NCBI GenBank assembly: GCA_026710565.1
Contig: JAPOQV010000341.1
Span: 1-29,371 of the forward strand
Origin: Spirochaetaceae bacterium
Lineage (GTDB): Bacteria > Spirochaetota > Spirochaetia > SZUA-6 > Bin103
Direction: 5' to 3'
Length of the DNA: 29,371 bases
Both the position numbers and the translations under genes were made by a program. Under the pieces are notes generated by a model. That model did no database searches and was not told the DNA's origin. It saw nothing but the letters and a program-made list of their open reading frames with translations. This document shows positions 7,202 through 15,353 of this stretch, one piece after another. Positions within the stretch are counted from its first letter, which is position 1. Each line of letters starts with the position of its first letter.

Positions 7202-8078
7202 CGCCGGGCATCGCAGCGGCACGGTCGCGGTCATCGGCCGGCCGTCAGCCGGAAAGTCGACGCTGATCAACCGCATGTGCGGGCACGACCTGGCCATCGT
7301 CTCGCCGTCTCCGCAGACCACGCGCTCGCGCATCCGCGGCATCGCCACCCGCGCTGCGGGGCAGCTCCTGCTGATCGACACCCCCGGCTTTCAGGACTCG
7401 ACGCGCCCGTTCGACGCCCGCCTGCAGGCGCTCACTGCCGCCACGCTGCAGGAGGTCGACGTCGTGCTGGCCGTGATCGACCCCACCCGCGCGGGCGGCC
7501 CGGAAGAGGACGCCATCGTCGCGCTGGCGTGCGGTTTCGCCGGGCCGGTGGTGGTGGCGCTCAGCAAGGCCGACCTGAGGGCGGCCGCCGGGCGCGACGG
7601 CGCCGCCGCGGTCCCGGCCGATCTCCCGGCCGCCCCCGTGCACGGCATCTCGGCTTCCACCGGCAACGGGGTCGAGGACCTGGTCGCCCGGCTCATCGCG
7701 CTCAGCCCGGCCGGCCCGCCCATGTATCCGGACGACCGCTACACCGATCAGCCGCAGGCGTTGCGCGTGGGCGAGGTGATCCGCGGCCACGCCATCCGCG
7801 CCACGCGCGAGGAGTTGCCGCAGGCGATGTACGTGGAGGTGGCCGACCTGGAGACCTCGGCCGACCGCGTCTGGGTCCGCGCCTTCCTCAACGTCGAGCG
7901 CGATTCGCAGAAGGGGATCGTGATCGGTCAGCGCGGCCGCCGCATCGCCGCGATCCGCACCGGCGCGCAGGCGGAGCTGACCGGGGTGCTGGGGCTGCCC
8001 GTGCGGCTGGACCTGCGCGTCAAGGTGCAGCGCAACTGGCGGCGCGACCGGGCGCTGCTGGAGCGGGTCATCCGCTGA
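7194..8078 (+). CDS. era: GTPase Era, with an apparent non-canonical ATC start
   Basis: Ribosome-assembly GTPase that binds 16S rRNA. Motifs: G1 GRPSAGKST (15-23), G3 DTPGF (62-66), G4 SKAD in VVVALSKADL (family NKxD), G5 ISAS, the Era hallmark YPDDRYTDQP, and a C-terminal KH domain with GIVIGQRGRRIAAIRTGA. Nothing essential is missing. The first ATG in frame (7275) lies after the P-loop, and no ATG, GTG, TTG or CTG exists between the preceding in-frame TGA and the P-loop. An ATC at 7194, 6 nt after a perfect AGGAGG, gives the expected short N-terminus INSAGHRSGTVAVIG and 294 aa. The gene overlaps the tetR stop. Alternatives are a sequence error at the start codon, or frameshifting out of tetR in the G-rich repeats. 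The end is convergent with cobA-hemD (7 nt gap). Confidence 0.9.
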   Translation: MNSAGHRSGTVAVIGRPSAGKSTLINRMCGHDLAIVSPSPQTTRSRIRGIATRAAGQLLLIDTPGFQDSTRPFDARLQALTAATLQEVDVVLAVIDPTRAGGPEEDAIVALACGFAGPVVVALSKADLRAAAGRDGAAAVPADLPAAPVHGISASTGNGVEDLVARLIALSPAGPPMYPDDRYTDQPQALRVGEVIRGHAIRATREELPQAMYVEVADLETSADRVWVRAFLNVERDSQKGIVIGQRGRRIAAIRTGAQAELTGVLGLPVRLDLRVKVQRNWRRDRALLERVIR

Positions 8079-8085
8079 GCGAGGC

Positions 8086-9504
8086 TCATGCCATGAGCCC
8101 GCGCACCGCGTGGTCGGGGTAGGCGCCCCGAGCGGCCCGCGCAGTCAGCTCGCCCAGCACCACGAAGCACGGGTGTTCGGGCAGCCGCCGTCCGTACAGG
8201 TCGCGGAACGCCGCCACCCCCGACGGTGAGGAGAAGGCCACCAGCGAGATGCCGGCGAGCTCCTCGCGCACCGGATCCGCACGCGGTACGGTCCGGTACA
8301 CGACCAGCACCTCCACCCGGTTGCCGGCGTCGCGCAAGCCGTCGGCCAGCGTACCGCGCGCACGATCGGAGGCGGGCAGCAGGATGCGCGCGCCGCGGAC
8401 GCCGGCGGCGGCATAGGCGGCAAGCAGCCCCTCGGCACCAGCCCCGGCACCGGCCCCGACCACGTCGGCGGCCAGCCCCCGGCGGGAGAGCGCCGCGGCC
8501 GTGGCCTCGCCGACGGCCGCAACGGTCCGGCCCGCCAGCGCGCGCGCATCGCGTCCGGCGGCACGCAGCTCCGTCAGGAAGTGGTCGACCGCGTTCCGGC
8601 TCGTGAACGCCACGTGATCGAACCGGTCCAGCCGCTCGATCGCGCGCCGCACGGCGTTCCGGTCGGCGGCGGGAACGGTGTCGACAAGCGGCGTGTGGAT
8701 CGGTTCGCCGAGGTGCGCGAACGGTTCCGTCCGCGTCCCGGTGACCAGCACCTTCGGCCGGGCGGCGTACCAGCCGCCCTGCGACGCATCGAACGCGGCC
8801 TCCGCGGCGCCGCCAACGATGACCACGCTCGGCGAGGCGGCAGCGACACTGCCGGCGCGGATGGCCTCCAGGCTGGTCAGGGTGCTCTCCTGGTCCGGCA
8901 ACGTGGCGTCGCGGACGATCAGGACCGGCGTGGCCGCCGGCCATCCGGCAGCCAGCACGGCGGCGGCCACCCGCGCCAGCGACGCGGCCCCCATGTAGTA
9001 GACGATGGTGTCCACGGCCGGCACCGGGATCCTTTCGGCGTGACCGGTGCAGAACGCCACCGACGAGGAGCGCTCGCGGTGCGTCAGCGCGACGCCGCAG
9101 TAGGCGGCGGCACCGGCGGCGGCGGTCACGCCCGGGACCACCTCGTAGTCGATGCCGGCGCGCTGCAGCGCCTCGACCTCCTCGCCGCCGCGCCCGAACA
9201 GGAACGGATCACCACCCTTGAGGCGGCAGACCCTGCGGCCGGAGCGGGCAAGCCGCACCAGCAACGCCTGTATCTCCTCCTGCGGCAAGCCCTGCCGGCC
9301 CGCCCGCTTGCCGACGAAGTGCCGCCGGGCCGTGCACGACGCCACGGTCCGCTCCGACACCAGGGCGTCGTAGACCACGTCGTCGGCTGCCAGCAGGGCG
9401 GCGCGGCCGCGCTCGGTCAGCAGTCCGGGGTCGCCCGGACCGGCGCCGACCAGGGTGACCCGCCCCGCTCCCGCGCCGCGTGACCGGGTCGTCGCCCCGG
9501 TCAC
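8086..9504 (-). CDS. cobA-hemD: Fused uroporphyrinogen-III C-methyltransferase / uroporphyrinogen-III synthase
   Basis: A 472-aa bifunctional enzyme of tetrapyrrole synthesis. Residues ~14-245 are the SAM-dependent SUMT (CobA) domain making precorrin-2: VTLVGAGPGDPGLLT (16-30), VVYDALVS (43-50), RLKGGDPFLFGRGGEE (94-109), VVPGVTAAAGAAAYCGVALTH. Residues ~250-472 are the HemD domain, which cyclises hydroxymethylbilane: VLVTGTRTEPFAHL, VAFTSRNAVDHFL, ILLPASDRARGTLADGL and VAFSSPSGVAAF. The GTG start at 9504 overlaps the mnmA stop as GTGA. The open frame continues upstream with arginine-rich sequence that I reject as shadow of mnmA. Such fusions are known in spirochaetes, clostridia and actinobacteria. 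No other heme, siroheme or cobalamin gene is adjacent. It is last in the lysK operon. Confidence 0.93.
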   Translation of the reverse strand: MTGATTRSRGAGAGRVTLVGAGPGDPGLLTERGRAALLAADDVVYDALVSERTVASCTARRHFVGKRAGRQGLPQEEIQALLVRLARSGRRVCRLKGGDPFLFGRGGEEVEALQRAGIDYEVVPGVTAAAGAAAYCGVALTHRERSSSVAFCTGHAERIPVPAVDTIVYYMGAASLARVAAAVLAAGWPAATPVLIVRDATLPDQESTLTSLEAIRAGSVAAASPSVVIVGGAAEAAFDASQGGWYAARPKVLVTGTRTEPFAHLGEPIHTPLVDTVPAADRNAVRRAIERLDRFDHVAFTSRNAVDHFLTELRAAGRDARALAGRTVAAVGEATAAALSRRGLAADVVGAGAGAGAEGLLAAYAAAGVRGARILLPASDRARGTLADGLRDAGNRVEVLVVYRTVPRADPVREELAGISLVAFSSPSGVAAFRDLYGRRLPEHPCFVVLGELTARAARGAYPDHAVRGLMA

Positions 9505-10574
9505 GCGCCGCCGGCCTGCCCGGCAGCGAGCGGCTCGATTACGCCGCCCCCCCGGCACTCGTCGCCGTCATAGAGCACGGCGAACTGACCGGACGCGACC
9601 GTCACCGGGCTGTGCGTTCGCACCATCACCCGGTCCCGGATGGCCGTCGGCGCGACCGTGCAGTCGTGCGCGGCCGGCCCGTGCCGGACCTTGACGCGGG
9701 CCGGCCCCACGGGGGGATCGCCGCCGATCCAGTTCGCGCCGGCCAGCGCGAAGGCGCCGCCCGCGTGTACGGCCGGCGTGCGGCTGACGGCGACCCGGTT
9801 CTCCGACGGGTCCTTGTGCACGACGTACCAGGGCCCGTCACCCAGTCCCAATCCCTGCCGCTGACCGACCGTGAAGAAGTGGTGTCCGGGATGCTCGCCG
9901 AGCCGGCGGCCGGTCTCCCGCTCCACGATCGGTCCGGGCCGCTCGCCCAGCCGCCGGCGCACGAAGTCGCGGTAGCTGATCCGGCCCAGGAAGCAGATAC
10001 CCTGGCTGTCGGGCCGTGCCCGCGTCGGCAGGCCGTGCGCGTCTGCCTCGGCGCGGATGCGGGCCTTCGGCGAGTCCCCGATCGGGAACGCCGCGCGCGC
10101 GAGCTGCCGTTCGCTCACGTACGCCAGGAAATACGTCTGATCCTTGACGGGATCGGGGGCGGTGCGCAGCCGCGGTCCGCCGGCGCCCCGCGCCACGCGC
10201 GCGTAGTGGCCGGTGGCGACCGTGTCGAAGCCGTCCGCGAAGCGGTCGACGAACACCCCGAACTTGATGTGGCGGTTGCACATCAGGTCCGGGCTCGGCG
10301 TGTTGCCGGCGCGCAGCTCGCGCACGACGTAGTCCAGCACGTGCTCCAGGTACTCCTGCTGCACGGAGACCACGTGCAGCGGCACGCGGCGCTGCTCGCA
10401 GACCGCGCGCGCAAACTCCAGGTCCTCCTGCCAGGGGCAGTCGCCCAGGCCGGCCAACTCCTCCTCGAGCCAGACCTTGAGATAGAAGCAGGTCACGCGC
10501 GCGCCGCACTCCTGCAGCCGTACCAGCGCCACCGAACTGTCGACGCCGCCGGACAGGAGCAGGGCGGCGTGCAA
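9501..10574 (-). CDS. mnmA: tRNA-specific 2-thiouridylase
   Basis: MnmA adds sulfur to U34 of Lys, Glu and Gln tRNAs using persulfide sulfur and ATP. The 357-aa protein has the PP-loop SGGVDSS (8-14), first catalytic cysteine C99 in SPDLMCNRHIKFG, TGHYAR (121-126), DQTYFLAYV, and second catalytic cysteine C194 in DSQGICFLGRISYRDF, followed by the family's GQRQGLGLG and central/beta-barrel domains. All key residues are present. The start is a TTG at 10574 with GAGGGG about 9 nt upstream; no better candidate precedes the PP-loop. It begins 6 nt after the bcp stop and overlaps cobA-hemD by four bases, so it sits firmly within the operon, next to lysyl-tRNA synthetase, another tRNA-Lys-related function. 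Confidence 0.95.
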   Translation of the reverse strand: MHAALLLSGGVDSSVALVRLQECGARVTCFYLKVWLEEELAGLGDCPWQEDLEFARAVCEQRRVPLHVVSVQQEYLEHVLDYVVRELRAGNTPSPDLMCNRHIKFGVFVDRFADGFDTVATGHYARVARGAGGPRLRTAPDPVKDQTYFLAYVSERQLARAAFPIGDSPKARIRAEADAHGLPTRARPDSQGICFLGRISYRDFVRRRLGERPGPIVERETGRRLGEHPGHHFFTVGQRQGLGLGDGPWYVVHKDPSENRVAVSRTPAVHAGGAFALAGANWIGGDPPVGPARVKVRHGPAAHDCTVAPTAIRDRVMVRTHSPVTVASGQFAVLYDGDECRGGGVIEPLAAGQAGGA

Positions 10575-10580
10575 CGTGGC

Positions 10581-11039
10581 CTACCCCTCGGCTGCCGCCA
10601 GCGCGTTCGGGACCGTGTCCTCCGGCGTCACCGGCGACCACGCCCCGCGCAGCCTGCCGTCGGCGCCCACCAGGAAAGAGGAGCGGATCAGGCCCATGCC
10701 GGTCTTGCCGAACACGGTGCGCTCGCCCCACGCGCCGTACGCATCGATCATCGTGCGCTCGGTGTCGCAGAGCAACGGGAAGCCGAGCGAGAACTTGTCG
10801 TCGAACCGCTTCTGGTCGGCGGCGCGGTCGGGGCTGACCCCGACCGCGGCGATGCCCTTGGCGGCCAGCTCGGCCGCGTGGTCGCGTACCGAGCAGGACT
10901 GCCGGGTGCAGCCCGGGGTGTCGGCCCGCGGATAGAAGTAGATCAGAAGCTGACGGCCCGCGTAGCCGGCAAGGCTGTGGGTGGCGCCGTCCTGATCCTG
11001 CAGCGAGAAATCGGGCGCCGGGTCACCTGCGCTCAGCAT
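10581..11039 (-). CDS. bcp: Thioredoxin-dependent peroxiredoxin (BCP/PrxQ)
   Basis: Thiol peroxidase that reduces hydrogen peroxide and organic hydroperoxides. The 152-aa protein has the thioredoxin-fold Prx features GDPAPDFSLQDQDG (5-18), YFYPRADTPGCTRQSCSVRD with peroxidatic C44 and the resolving C49 five residues on (the atypical 2-Cys PrxQ pattern), and VGVSPDRAADQKRF. The R in GLIRSSFLV fits the conserved active-site arginine. The start is ATG 11039, with GGGGGAGG ending 6 nt upstream; a second ATG at 11045 sits directly against that site and is less likely. The start overlaps the 3' end of rpiA by 17 nt, suggesting coupled translation. Confidence 0.94.
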   Translation of the reverse strand: MLSAGDPAPDFSLQDQDGATHSLAGYAGRQLLIYFYPRADTPGCTRQSCSVRDHAAELAAKGIAAVGVSPDRAADQKRFDDKFSLGFPLLCDTERTMIDAYGAWGERTVFGKTGMGLIRSSFLVGADGRLRGAWSPVTPEDTVPNALAAAEG

Positions 11040-11775
11040 GTGCATCCTCCCCCGGTCGGTACCGGGTGACGTCGGTTTCGCTCCGGCCGACGAACAGGTC
11101 GTCCACCGGTCGCGTGAAGATACCAACGCAGACCACGCCCGGCACAGTGGCGAGCTCGCGCTCGACCGCTTCCGGGTCGAAGGCGCCGGCCGGCTGCGCG
11201 TCGATGATCAGGTTGCCGTGATCGGTAATCACCGGGCCGGCCTTGCGCACCGCCTCCCGCACCGTCCCGGTCAGCGCCAGCCGGTCCAGCGCGCTCAAGG
11301 CCACCGGAAGGGCGTCCGGAACCACCTCGACCGGCACCGGGTGGCGGGTACCGAGCCGCTCGACCAGCTTGCCGTCGTCCACGACGATCGCGTACCGGGC
11401 CGCGACGCTGGCGACGATCTTCTCGGTCAGCAGGGCAGCGCCGCCGCCCTTGGTCAGCCGCCAGGCGGGGTCCACCTCGTCGGCGCCGTCGATCAGCACG
11501 TCCACCTTTCCCCGCACCGACGGATCGCTCAGTCCCACCGGCGACAGCCCCAGATCCCAGCAGGCGACCTGCGCCTGCCGGCTGGTGGGCACGACCGTCA
11601 GGCCGGGCAGGCGTCCGGCCGCGACCTCGGCGCCGACGCGGCGGATCACCTCCAGCGCGGTGGAGCCCGATCCCAGGCCCAGGCGCTGCCCGTCGCGGAC
11701 CAGCGCCGTCACGGCAGCTCGCGCGATCTCGGCCTTCAGGTCACTCTTCGAGTGTGGTTCGCTTCGCTCACTCAT
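11023..11775 (-). CDS. rpiA: Ribose-5-phosphate isomerase A
   Basis: Interconverts ribose-5-phosphate and ribulose-5-phosphate in the non-oxidative pentose phosphate pathway. The 250-aa protein carries the RpiA signatures LGLGSGSTALEVI (33-45, phosphate loop), DVLIDGADEVDPAWRLTKGG (catalytic Asp/Lys), GGAALLTEKIVA and VVDDGKLVERLG. The second half is also standard (DHGNLIIDA, LATVPGVVCVGIF). The ATG at 11775 overlaps the lysK stop by 8 nt. The C-terminus ends in a charged tail (RYRPGEDAHAERR) that overlaps the bcp start region. No other pentose phosphate genes are nearby, but its product feeds the PurC pathway through PRPP. Confidence 0.95.
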   Translation of the reverse strand: MSERSEPHSKSDLKAEIARAAVTALVRDGQRLGLGSGSTALEVIRRVGAEVAAGRLPGLTVVPTSRQAQVACWDLGLSPVGLSDPSVRGKVDVLIDGADEVDPAWRLTKGGGAALLTEKIVASVAARYAIVVDDGKLVERLGTRHPVPVEVVPDALPVALSALDRLALTGTVREAVRKAGPVITDHGNLIIDAQPAGAFDPEAVERELATVPGVVCVGIFTRPVDDLFVGRSETDVTRYRPGEDAHAERR

Positions 11776-13378
11776 CGCACACCGTCACGTTGGCCAGCAG
11801 CGGGTCGATACGGGACACGCCGATGGTGACGATGAACTCGGCCAGGCGAGGCCCGCGGTCCTTGTCGATCAGGATCCGGTACAGCTCCGTGAACAGCTCC
11901 CGCGCCTCCATGCCGTGCGTGGCGGCCACGTCGTAGATCGCCTGGTGGAGAACCTTCGCGTCGGGCGCATCGGCGCCGGCCGATCGCTGAGCGCTGGCCA
12001 GCCGCTCACGCAGGCCGGCGACGGCGGCGCCCACCGGCGCGCTCACGGGCACCGGAGACGCGCCGGGATCGCGGAGCCGGAACCGGAACCCTTCCGGCGC
12101 ATGGGTGGTGATCCAGTGCCAGGCGCGGCAGGCGCGGTCGTGCAGCCGGCCGCAGCCCGCATCGTCGCACAGGCTTCGCACGACGCCGTCGATGTCCCCG
12201 TCGTGGATCTGCAGCAGGCTGCACAGATGGCGGAACGAGACCTCGACCTGCTCGGCCGGAAGCGGCTGCTCCGGCGCGACCTCGCTCAGCTCGATCGCGC
12301 GTCCCTCGCGAGCACGCCGGGCCGCCGACGCCTGCTCGGTGCCACGGCAGATCCGCCCGGCGCGGTCGTAGTCCTCGTAGGTCTTCAGCACGTCCAGGTC
12401 GAAGGAGATCTCGAACTCGCGGTCGGGGCGCGTGCGCGCGAACAGGTAGCGGACCACCTCCGGCTGATAGACCGCCAGGGCGTCGGCCGGGGAGATCAGC
12501 TGCCCGCTCGACGACGCCATGGTGCCCACGCCGCGCACGTTGATCCAGTCGAACTTGAGCGTGGCCGGCGGCGAAGCCCCGAACACCTCGCCCACGATCG
12601 GCGCCGCGGTCTCCCAGGAACCGCCGGCCGTGTGGTGGTCCTTGCCGGCAGCCTCGAAGTCTACCGCATGGTGCGCCCAGCGCATCGGCCAGTCGACGCG
12701 CCAGCCCAGCTTCACCCCGTCGCCACGGCGCAGGTCGGCCGCGCGCTCGGCGCCGCAGGCCGCGCAGCGGTACGTCAGCTCGTAGGCGCCGTCCCAGCCG
12801 GCCACGCCGGTTCCGGCCGCTCCGGCGCCGCAGGCGCAGTACACCTCCACCGGCCACCATTCGGCGGGCAGCGGCGTGGTGCGCTGCCGGTCCAGCAACG
12901 CGCGCAGGCGTTGACGGTGCTGCAGCGCGGTGCGCACCCCCTCGGCATAGACCCCGCTGCCGTACATCTCGGCCTGCGAGATCCACTCCGGCTCGATGCC
13001 CAGCCGCGCCATCTCCTGCTCGAACACGCCGGCGAAGTGGCCGGCGTAGCTCGCGGCGGCTCCATACGGATCGGGGATCTCCGAGAGCGGCACGCCGACG
13101 TAGCGCTCCCAGCCGTCGCCGGGGAGCCCGGACGGCACCTTGCGGAAGCGGTCGTAGTCGTCCCACAGGTAGATGAAGCGCACTCCGTACCCCAGCCGCC
13201 GCAGGGCGCGCACGACCAGCTCGGGCGTGATGATCTCGCGCATGTTGCCGAAGTGCACGGTGCCGGAGGGGGTGATGCCGGCGGCCAGCACGTAGCGGTC
13301 CCGCTCGCCCCGCTGGCGGACGATCCGCTCCGCGGTGACGTCGGCCCAGTGGCGGGCCTCTTTCGACTGCTTCGCCAT
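11768..13378 (-). CDS. lysK: Lysyl-tRNA synthetase, class I
   Basis: Class I LysRS charges tRNA-Lys and is found in archaea, spirochaetes and some other bacteria, unlike the common class II LysS. The 536-aa protein has the HIGH-type ITPSGTVHFGN (35-45), WDDYDRFRKVP, zinc-type cysteines C181/C183 (YCACG) and C205/C208 (RCAACG), and WRVDWPMRWAHHAVDFEAAGKDHHT. The KMSKS-type loop reads TMASSSG (286-292) and lacks the usual lysines. The remainder is the alpha-helical anticodon-binding region. The start is ATG 13378, but a TTG at 13423 could add 15 residues; neither has a convincing Shine-Dalgarno site. It is first in the operon lysK-rpiA-bcp-mnmA-cobA/hemD and lies 63 nt after the RTX gene stop on the same strand. 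Confidence 0.93.
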   Translation of the reverse strand: MAKQSKEARHWADVTAERIVRQRGERDRYVLAAGITPSGTVHFGNMREIITPELVVRALRRLGYGVRFIYLWDDYDRFRKVPSGLPGDGWERYVGVPLSEIPDPYGAAASYAGHFAGVFEQEMARLGIEPEWISQAEMYGSGVYAEGVRTALQHRQRLRALLDRQRTTPLPAEWWPVEVYCACGAGAAGTGVAGWDGAYELTYRCAACGAERAADLRRGDGVKLGWRVDWPMRWAHHAVDFEAAGKDHHTAGGSWETAAPIVGEVFGASPPATLKFDWINVRGVGTMASSSGQLISPADALAVYQPEVVRYLFARTRPDREFEISFDLDVLKTYEDYDRAGRICRGTEQASAARRAREGRAIELSEVAPEQPLPAEQVEVSFRHLCSLLQIHDGDIDGVVRSLCDDAGCGRLHDRACRAWHWITTHAPEGFRFRLRDPGASPVPVSAPVGAAVAGLRERLASAQRSAGADAPDAKVLHQAIYDVAATHGMEARELFTELYRILIDKDRGPRLAEFIVTIGVSRIDPLLANVTVCDE

Positions 13379-13441
13379 CGGTGTAGGTGCGGCAGTCTGT
13401 CGGACCGGCCGCACGAGCGGCAAGTCCTCACGCTCGCGTTC

Positions 13442-15268
13442 CTAGAACCTGAAGTCCTCCGCATCCAGGTCGTCGACGGCGACGTTCTCGAGCCGGATCG
13501 TGCCGCTGTAGTGCTCGGTGAGGCCGATCACGACGTCGTCGCCGGAGGCGGTGATCGTCAGATCGTCGAAACCGGGGATGCGAAAGAGCGTGGCAAGGTC
13601 GATGAAGTCCTCCCCGGGAGAGAAGTCCTTGATCGTGACGGTGGCGCTGCCGGGGTAGTTGAAGTCGAACGAGTCGATGTTGGTCCCCCCCAAGAAGGTG
13701 GGGCTGCCTGAACCCGCCCAGAGCCGGTCCCTGCCTGCGCCGCCGTACAGTTCATTGCCACTCTCGGAGGAGCTTTGCAGGTAGTCGTCGCCCTCTTCGC
13801 CGTACAGCTTCCCCGTGCCGTACAGCCGGTCGTTGCCGGGACCGCCGCGGATCTCGTTGGCACCGAAGGGGTCATTGAGATGGTCGTCGTCGGGGCCGCC
13901 GTACAGGTCGTCTATGCCTGCGTTGCCGCCGATGTAGTCGTCGCCGGGGCCTCCTTCGAGCCTGTCACTCGTCTCGCTTCCGTCGTCGATGAGCCTGTCA
14001 TCGCCCTCTCCTCCGACCAGATGGTCTGCACCGTCGTTGCCGCTGAGGCTGTCATCTCCTTCGCCGCCGACCAGGTAGTCGTCACCGGGACCTCCAGCCA
14101 GGAGATCGTTGTCATCGCCCCCGACGAAGTGGTCGTCGCCGTCGCCGCCGAACACGCGATCGTCGCCGCCGCGCACGTCGACCTTGGCGTCGATTCCGTC
14201 CGGTATCAGGAGCACGTCGACACCGTCGGTACCGATGTGCCAGCCGTCCTCGTTGGGTTGGTAGTCGGAGTTGGGGCCGAGGTTGATCGGCTTGGGGCCC
14301 AGAGTGAATCCTCCCGAGGAGTCCTTCACCTCGATCGACACCGAGGTGGAGCAATTGTTCGCCGTGTCGGATTCGTCCTCGACGGCGTCCACGCATGCGC
14401 CGTAGTAGTAGGTTCCGGCCGCTTCCGGCGCCGTCAGGTCCGCCGATGCACTCACGCTCCCCGACGAGGCAAGCCCCACGGTGGCGTCGTCGCCCACTTC
14501 GGTATCGGAGGTCGTGACGTTCTCGTCCGCCGACCGGTAGTAGCGCAGCGTCGTGGCGGCCGCGGCCGCGGTGCCGTCGTTCCGCACCGTCGCCGACAGG
14601 GTGAACGTCCCTCCTCCGGACGGCTCGGAATCGCTCACGGTAACCGACGCCACCACCAGGTCCGGATCACCCTCCGGCTCGGGTACCGTGGTGTCGGTTG
14701 AGGTGTCGGTTGACGGTGCCCGCACACGTACCGTTACGGATGCGGAGCAGTTGTTCCTCGTGTCGGACTCGGCCGCCACCGCGTCCACGCAGGCTCCGTA
14801 GTAGTAGGTTCCGGCGGTTTCAGGCGCGGTCAGTGCCAGCGACGTGCCACGGCTGCCGAACGCGGCAAGCCCCTCCACCGCCTCCGTACCCACGCTCGTA
14901 TCGGAGGTCGTGACCGTCACGTCCGCCGACCGGTACCAGCGCAGCGTGGTGGCCGCCGCGGATTCGTCGCCCTCGTTTCGCACCGTGGCCGAAAGCGCGA
15001 ACGCCGCCCCGGCGGCGGGGCTGTTGTCGCTCACCGACGCCGAAACCTCCAGGTCCGGATATCCGGGCAACGCCGGCGTACTTCCGGGTCCTGGTGAGTC
15101 CCCGGTTGGAGACGCCGCGACCGGTTCGGCCATGCTTCCCGAGTTGTTCTGTGCCGGCGTGATCTCATTGCAGCCTGCGAGCCCGATCCAGGCGATCGCA
15201 GCCAACCCGAGACACGCCGCCCGACTCGCCGCAAGCCACTCCCCGCGGCCGGAACAGTACGTGCGCAT
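13442..15268 (-). CDS. Lipoprotein with two CARDB domains and RTX calcium-binding repeats
   Basis: A 608-aa predicted cell-surface protein. The N-terminus is a lipoprotein signal (AAIAWIGLAGC, lipobox Cys 33), followed by a Ser/Pro/Gly linker. Two CARDB (cell-adhesion-related) beta-sandwich domains lie at about 70-182 and 201-315; each has a YYYGACVDAV segment and a second Cys 14 residues later (C160/C174, C292/C306), a likely disulfide. Residues 365-530 hold about ten RTX nonapeptide-type repeats (GGDGDDHFVGG, GGPGDDYLVGG), which form Ca-binding beta-rolls. The C-terminus (DFSPGEDFIDL ... IRLENVAVDDLDAEDFRF) is the typical RTX end. RTX proteins usually use type I secretion, but this one has a Sec/lipoprotein signal. 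It lies 85 nt downstream of the metalloprotease gene. Enzymatic function is not evident; adhesion is a guess. Confidence 0.88.
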   Translation of the reverse strand: MRTYCSGRGEWLAASRAACLGLAAIAWIGLAGCNEITPAQNNSGSMAEPVAASPTGDSPGPGSTPALPGYPDLEVSASVSDNSPAAGAAFALSATVRNEGDESAAATTLRWYRSADVTVTTSDTSVGTEAVEGLAAFGSRGTSLALTAPETAGTYYYGACVDAVAAESDTRNNCSASVTVRVRAPSTDTSTDTTVPEPEGDPDLVVASVTVSDSEPSGGGTFTLSATVRNDGTAAAAATTLRYYRSADENVTTSDTEVGDDATVGLASSGSVSASADLTAPEAAGTYYYGACVDAVEDESDTANNCSTSVSIEVKDSSGGFTLGPKPINLGPNSDYQPNEDGWHIGTDGVDVLLIPDGIDAKVDVRGGDDRVFGGDGDDHFVGGDDNDLLAGGPGDDYLVGGEGDDSLSGNDGADHLVGGEGDDRLIDDGSETSDRLEGGPGDDYIGGNAGIDDLYGGPDDDHLNDPFGANEIRGGPGNDRLYGTGKLYGEEGDDYLQSSSESGNELYGGAGRDRLWAGSGSPTFLGGTNIDSFDFNYPGSATVTIKDFSPGEDFIDLATLFRIPGFDDLTITASGDDVVIGLTEHYSGTIRLENVAVDDLDAEDFRF

Positions 15269-15353
15269 GACGCCGAACTGTTCAACGTTTGCCTCCGATG
15301 CTCCAACCGCAATTCGGGAAGAGTTACGTGAATGACGGAAGCAATCGCCTCTG

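Noticed and set aside
11243..13711. An 822-codon plus-strand open frame across rpiA and lysK
   Set aside because: It is antisense to two well-recognised genes, has no family motifs and biased Arg/Gly/His composition; long antisense frames are expected at this GC content.
13775..14701. Plus-strand 308-codon frame across the RTX region
   Set aside because: It is the reverse-frame image of the GGxGxDD repeats (Val/Ala-rich), not an independent gene.
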